64,000 nt of DNA, taken from Aquiflexum balticum DSM 16537. Its GTDB lineage: Bacteria; Bacteroidota; Bacteroidia; Cytophagales; Cyclobacteriaceae. The notes below the pieces were generated by a model. The model searched no databases. It had not been told where the DNA came from and saw only the letters and a program-made list of their open reading frames with translations. This document shows positions 61,088 to 64,000 of this stretch, piece after piece. The translations under genes were made by a program, and so were the position numbers. The number at the start of each line of letters is the position of its first letter. Within the stretch, counting starts at the first letter, position 1. The stretch is from positions 372,001 through 436,000 of the forward strand of contig NZ_LT838813.1 in assembly GCF_900176595.1 (NCBI RefSeq). Direction: 5' to 3'.

Positions 61088-62485
61088 CTAAATATGCAAT
61101 GCCCGATTATCCGTAGCTGCCAGACAGGCTTCTTTAAATGCTTCGGTGTAGGTAGGATGGGCATGGGACATTCGGGCGATGTCTTCTGCTGAAGCCCTGA
61201 ACTCCATGGCAACCACTGCTTCGGCAATCATATCGGCTGTTCTGGGACCTATCATGTGTACGCCTAAGATTTCGTCCGTTTCGGCATCTGCCAATACTTT
61301 GACCAAGCCATCAGTGTCCATGGATGCCCTTGCCCGGCCTGAGGCCATAAAAGGGAATTTGCCTGTTTTATATTTGATGCCTTTTTCTTTTAATTGCTCC
61401 TCGGTGTAACCCACAGCAGCCACTTCTGGCCAGGTATACACTACTCCAGGGATCAAAAGGTAATTGATATGGGGTTTCTGACCTGCGATTACTTCTGCAA
61501 CAAAAGTACCTTCTTCCTCTGCTTTGTGGGCCAACATGGCGCCTTTGACCACATCGCCAATAGCATAGATATTAGGTACATTGGTTCTGAGATATTCGTC
61601 CACTTCTACCTGACCTCTATCGGTGATTTTTACCCCTGCTGCTTCTGCATTTAACCCATCTGTATAAGGTCTTCTTCCTATGGAAACCAACACATAGTCT
61701 CCTTTCAGTTCCACAGTTTCTCCTTTGGAATTCTCTGCCTTCACGATGACTTCTTTGCCTTTGTTTTCTACCTCGACCACCTTGTGTTTGAGGTAAAACT
61801 CAAAACCGAGTTTCTTCAAGGACTTTTGTAATTCCTTACCCATGGTTTTGTCCATGGAAGGAATCAAAGAATCCATATATTCCACTACGGATACTTTTGC
61901 ACCCATTCTGCCATAGACAGAACCCAATTCCATTCCGATCACACCACCTCCAATGACAATCATATGCTTGGGAATTTCCTTAAGATTCAGGGCTTCAGTA
62001 GAGGTGATGACTCTTTTCTTGTCAAGTTTGATAAAAGGAAGGGATGAAGGTTTGGAGCCTGTGGCAATGATGATATTTTTGCCTTTGATCTCTTCAGAAG
62101 TACCATCATCCTTGGTCACCTTTATGGTATTTTTATCTACAAAGGAACCGAGACCATGGTGCACCTCAATTTTATTTTTCTTCATCAAAAATTGAATCCC
62201 ATCCACATTCTGTTTTACCACATCGTCTTTCCTTGCGATCATCTGGTCGAGGTCTACCTTCAGACTACTCAGATTAATGCCATGGGTTTTAAAAGTGTGT
62301 GCAGCATTGTGATAGTGCTCTGAGGAATCCAGCAGGGCTTTTGAGGGGATACAACCCACGTTGAGGCATGTGCCCCCTAGTGTTGGATATTTTTCAATGA
62401 TGGCAGTATTCATACCCAATTGGGCTGCTCTGATGGCTGCAACATATCCTCCTGGTCCGGAGCCGATTACTATAAGGTCGTACAT
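61088..62485 (-). CDS. lpdA: Dihydrolipoyl dehydrogenase (E3)
   Basis: E3 re-oxidises dihydrolipoyl groups of 2-oxoacid dehydrogenase complexes with NAD+. The 465-residue flavoprotein has the FAD motif GSGPGGYVAAIRAAQLG at the N-terminus, redox-active C40 and C45 (GGTCLNVGCIPSK), an NAD-binding GGGVIGMELGSVYGRMG near 180, and the C-terminal active-site His in SHAHPTYTEAF. It is downstream of the E2 gene (63065) with the four-helix-bundle gene inserted between. Confidence 0.97.
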   Translation of the reverse strand: MYDLIVIGSGPGGYVAAIRAAQLGMNTAIIEKYPTLGGTCLNVGCIPSKALLDSSEHYHNAAHTFKTHGINLSSLKVDLDQMIARKDDVVKQNVDGIQFLMKKNKIEVHHGLGSFVDKNTIKVTKDDGTSEEIKGKNIIIATGSKPSSLPFIKLDKKRVITSTEALNLKEIPKHMIVIGGGVIGMELGSVYGRMGAKVSVVEYMDSLIPSMDKTMGKELQKSLKKLGFEFYLKHKVVEVENKGKEVIVKAENSKGETVELKGDYVLVSIGRRPYTDGLNAEAAGVKITDRGQVEVDEYLRTNVPNIYAIGDVVKGAMLAHKAEEEGTFVAEVIAGQKPHINYLLIPGVVYTWPEVAAVGYTEEQLKEKGIKYKTGKFPFMASGRARASMDTDGLVKVLADAETDEILGVHMIGPRTADMIAEAVVAMEFRASAEDIARMSHAHPTYTEAFKEACLAATDNRALHI

Positions 62486-62494
62486 ATTTTTGTC

Positions 62495-62543
62495 TTGATA
62501 CTAATTTCTTGGTACCAAGTACAATGTACTAAGTACCAAGAAA
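62495..62543. repeat. GTAC-family heptamer array (left of four-helix-bundle gene)
   Basis: Seven 7-mers in one register: TTGATAC, TAATTTC, TTGGTAC, CAAGTAC, AATGTAC, TAAGTAC, CAAGAAA. Four carry the NNNGTAC form. The whole is an imperfect palindrome because GTAC is self-complementary. It lies in the 66-bp gap between the gene and lpdA. Confidence 0.9.
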
Positions 62544-62551
62544 ATAAATGC

Positions 62552-62908
62552 TTATTTAGAATTTAAACTTATTTTAAGCTTGACAATCATGTTCTGAAGA
62601 TGTTCAAGCTCTTTTTCTGTTTTTTGAAAATCCTGATCATTAACATATTCAAGCTTATTGGAAATCACTAATTGGGTATCCAGTTCAAATGAAGAACCTA
62701 AAGCAACACCAAGAAAATTATTGAAATCTTTGTCGGTATTTCTTCCCGCACCTTCTGCAATGTTTGAGGGAATTGAAACAGCCGATCTGTTCATTTGGCC
62801 GATCAGACCAAACCTTTCATCTTTCGGTAGCTTTTCAGTGATTCTGTAAACTTCAACAGCTAAGTCAATGGCCTTCTGCCAAACCTTTAATTCTTTGTAT
62901 CGATGCAT
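62552..62908 (-). CDS. Four-helix-bundle protein (23S rRNA intervening-sequence protein family)
   Basis: The 118-residue protein has the family core: YKELKVWQKAIDLAVEVYRI at the start, then FGLIGQMNRSAVSIPSNIAE and GAGRNTDKDFNNFLGVALGSS, the typical sequence of the four-helix-bundle family first seen in 23S rRNA intervening sequences and related to the Avd accessory proteins of diversity-generating retroelements. Function unknown. It is inserted between the E2 and E3 genes of one operon, bracketed on both sides by GTAC heptamer arrays. Confidence 0.9.
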   Translation of the reverse strand: MHRYKELKVWQKAIDLAVEVYRITEKLPKDERFGLIGQMNRSAVSIPSNIAEGAGRNTDKDFNNFLGVALGSSFELDTQLVISNKLEYVNDQDFQKTEKELEHLQNMIVKLKISLNSK

Positions 62909-63030
62909 GGTCGTAATAGTTTAAGTGAATAAAATGGAAAACTTCAATTTAACACTTACTCATCCTATCTCTTAACCTCACCCCCAACTTATCCGATTAT
63001 TTTCACCTACCCCTCAGATAAAACCTATGC

Positions 63031-63058
63031 TTGGTACATGGTAAATCGTACTTTGTAC
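63031..63058. repeat. GTAC-family heptamer array (right of four-helix-bundle gene)
   Basis: Four 7-mers in register: TTGGTAC, ATGGTAA, ATCGTAC, TTTGTAC. It ends 6 bp before the E2 gene stop codon. Same unit form as 62495-62543. Confidence 0.85.
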
Positions 63059-63064
63059 AACAGA

Positions 63065-64000
63065 TCAAACCCCAAACAACAACCTTGTCGGATCCTCAAG
63101 AAGCTGCTTTACCCTGACAAGGAAACTTACCGACTCCCTGCCATCAATGATCCTGTGATCATATGAAAGCGCCAAGTACATCATGGGTAAAATTTTCACT
63201 TCACCATTTACAGCCATTGGTCTTTCCACGATATTGTGCATGCCCAAAATGGCTGACTGTGGAGCATTGATGATCGGAGTGGACATCATGGAACCGAATA
63301 CACCTCCATTGGTGATGGTGAAAGTTCCTCCTGTCATTTCCTCAATAGACAATTTATTGTCCCTGGCTTTAGTAGCCAATCTGACCACTTCTTTTTCGAT
63401 CTGTTCAAAGCTCATCGCCTCTGCATTCCTTATGACCGGTACCACCAAGCCTTTGGGTGCTGAAACCGCAATGGAAATATCACAGAAGTCATTATAGATG
63501 ATTTCATTACCATCGATCTGAGCATTGACTGCAGGCCATTCCTGTAAGGCTACACATACAGCTTTGGTAAAGAAAGACATAAAACCAAGGTTGACACCAT
63601 GCTTCTCTTTGAACTGATCTTTGAATTTCTTTCTCATGTCCATGATTGGGCCCATGTTGACCTCATTAAATGTGGTCAGCATGGCCGTCTCATTCTTTAC
63701 AGCTACTAATCTTCTGGAAACAGTCCTTCTTAAGGAAGACATTTTCTCTCTTTTGCTTTCACGGGAGCCTGCAACTTTCGGTGCAGTCACTTCAGCTGAT
63801 GCCTTTGGTGTTTCAGCTTTAGGCATATCAACTTTAGGCACTGTTTTCACTGGTTTTTGTGCGGCTTCTGCATCTTCTTTTGTGATGCGTCCATCTATGC
63901 CTGTTCCCTTGATATCCTGAGGATCAATTCCTTTTTCAGCCAATATTTTTGCAGCAGCCGGGGAAGCATGGCCCGTGGCATAGGTTTCTTTCTGGGAATC
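63065..64000 (-). CDS. sucB: 2-oxoglutarate dehydrogenase E2 (dihydrolipoyl succinyltransferase), 5' part beyond the window
   Basis: The reading frame runs from its stop at 63065 through the right edge, so the N-terminus (lipoyl domain) lies outside. Visible are a peripheral-subunit-binding domain ([33 protein letters not shown]) at the edge, a Pro/Lys-rich linker, and the catalytic domain with the active-site [11 protein letters not shown] and ending DPTRLLFGV. The linker and catalytic sequence are of the succinyltransferase type. lpdA follows on the same strand. An apparent ATG near 63943 is internal. Confidence 0.95.
   Translation of the reverse strand, partial: DSQKETYATGHASPAAAKILAEKGIDPQDIKGTGIDGRITKEDAEAAQKPVKTVPKVDMPKAETPKASAEVTAPKVAGSRESKREKMSSLRRTVSRRLVAVKNETAMLTTFNEVNMGPIMDMRKKFKDQFKEKHGVNLGFMSFFTKAVCVALQEWPAVNAQIDGNEIIYNDFCDISIAVSAPKGLVVPVIRNAEAMSFEQIEKEVVRLATKARDNKLSIEEMTGGTFTITNGGVFGSMMSTPIINAPQSAILGMHNIVERPMAVNGEVKILPMMYLALSYDHRIIDGRESVSFLVRVKQLLEDPTRLLFGV

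Overview
The window looks like a chromosomal segment of a low-GC Bacteroidota bacterium, most likely order Cytophagales (Cyclobacteriaceae-like). The evidence is the gene families (type IX secretion proteins, DUF4252, DUF4834, a zinc-less AccD, a short CarB, a TonB receptor with an N-terminal carboxypeptidase-regulatory-like domain) and promoters of the Bacteroidota form TTTG-N19-TAnnTTTG. Genes are densely packed and mostly housekeeping. Taxonomy is inferred from these families, not from a database search.

Layout. 1-4.8 kb: a PorZ-like propeller gene cut by the left edge, thymidine kinase, a 2Fe-2S ferredoxin, a conserved unknown and an HD-domain protein. 4.8-10.3 kb: the rod-shape operon mreB-mreC-mreD-mrdA-rodA (minus strand). 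10.5-15.3 kb: rimP-nusA-infB. 15.3-19.3 kb: small membrane proteins, a beta-barrel protein and a vanadium-haloperoxidase/PAP2 lipoprotein followed by a decayed DUF3179 gene. 19.4-28.1 kb: cstA, accD, a lone nqrF, an arginase-fold protein with two lost metal ligands, a cytochrome b5-like protein, an amino-sugar kinase with murQ, and a pseudouridine synthase. 28.2-31.5 kb: an exported protein, an ECF sigma/anti-sigma/DUF4252 operon and tRNA-Phe. 31.6-36.5 kb: a two-gene heterodisulfide-reductase-like Fe-S module and a PorE-like OmpA lipoprotein. 36.6-43.4 kb: a VapBC-type toxin-antitoxin pair, DUF2807 and SDR genes, MscS, an alkyltransferase-like protein, an XRE regulator, a sodium:solute symporter, clpS and recR. 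43.4-44.1 kb: an unusual tRNA-Ala locus. 44.2-51.7 kb: a TonB receptor, a Pycsar-effector-type membrane protein, a PNPOx-like protein, clpB. 51.9-64 kb: a large hybrid histidine kinase, carB, a deformylase, a TPR lipoprotein with a relic tandem copy, lpdA, a four-helix-bundle gene between heptamer arrays, and the 3' part of an E2 acyltransferase gene.

The most unusual region is 43.4-44.1 kb. A promoter is followed by three copies of a 56-bp unit, each a tRNA-Ala 5' end whose D-stem segment is replaced by an 18-bp palindrome. Then come an intact tRNA-Ala(GGC), a terminator, a small GIY-YIG nuclease gene whose last codons and stop lie in a second tRNA-like sequence, and a second copy of the tRNA 3' half plus terminator. 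In that second copy the anticodon arm is replaced by two related palindromes. I read this as an undescribed tRNA-invading palindrome/GIY-YIG element. A second candidate is a set of phase-locked 7-bp repeat arrays at four sites, two of which bracket the four-helix-bundle gene.

Functionally the segment joins cell-wall elongation (mre/mrd/rodA, amino-sugar recycling), the translation-initiation/termination operon, proteostasis (clpB, clpS, def), central metabolism (lpdA-E2, carB, accD, nqrF) and envelope functions linked to type IX secretion.
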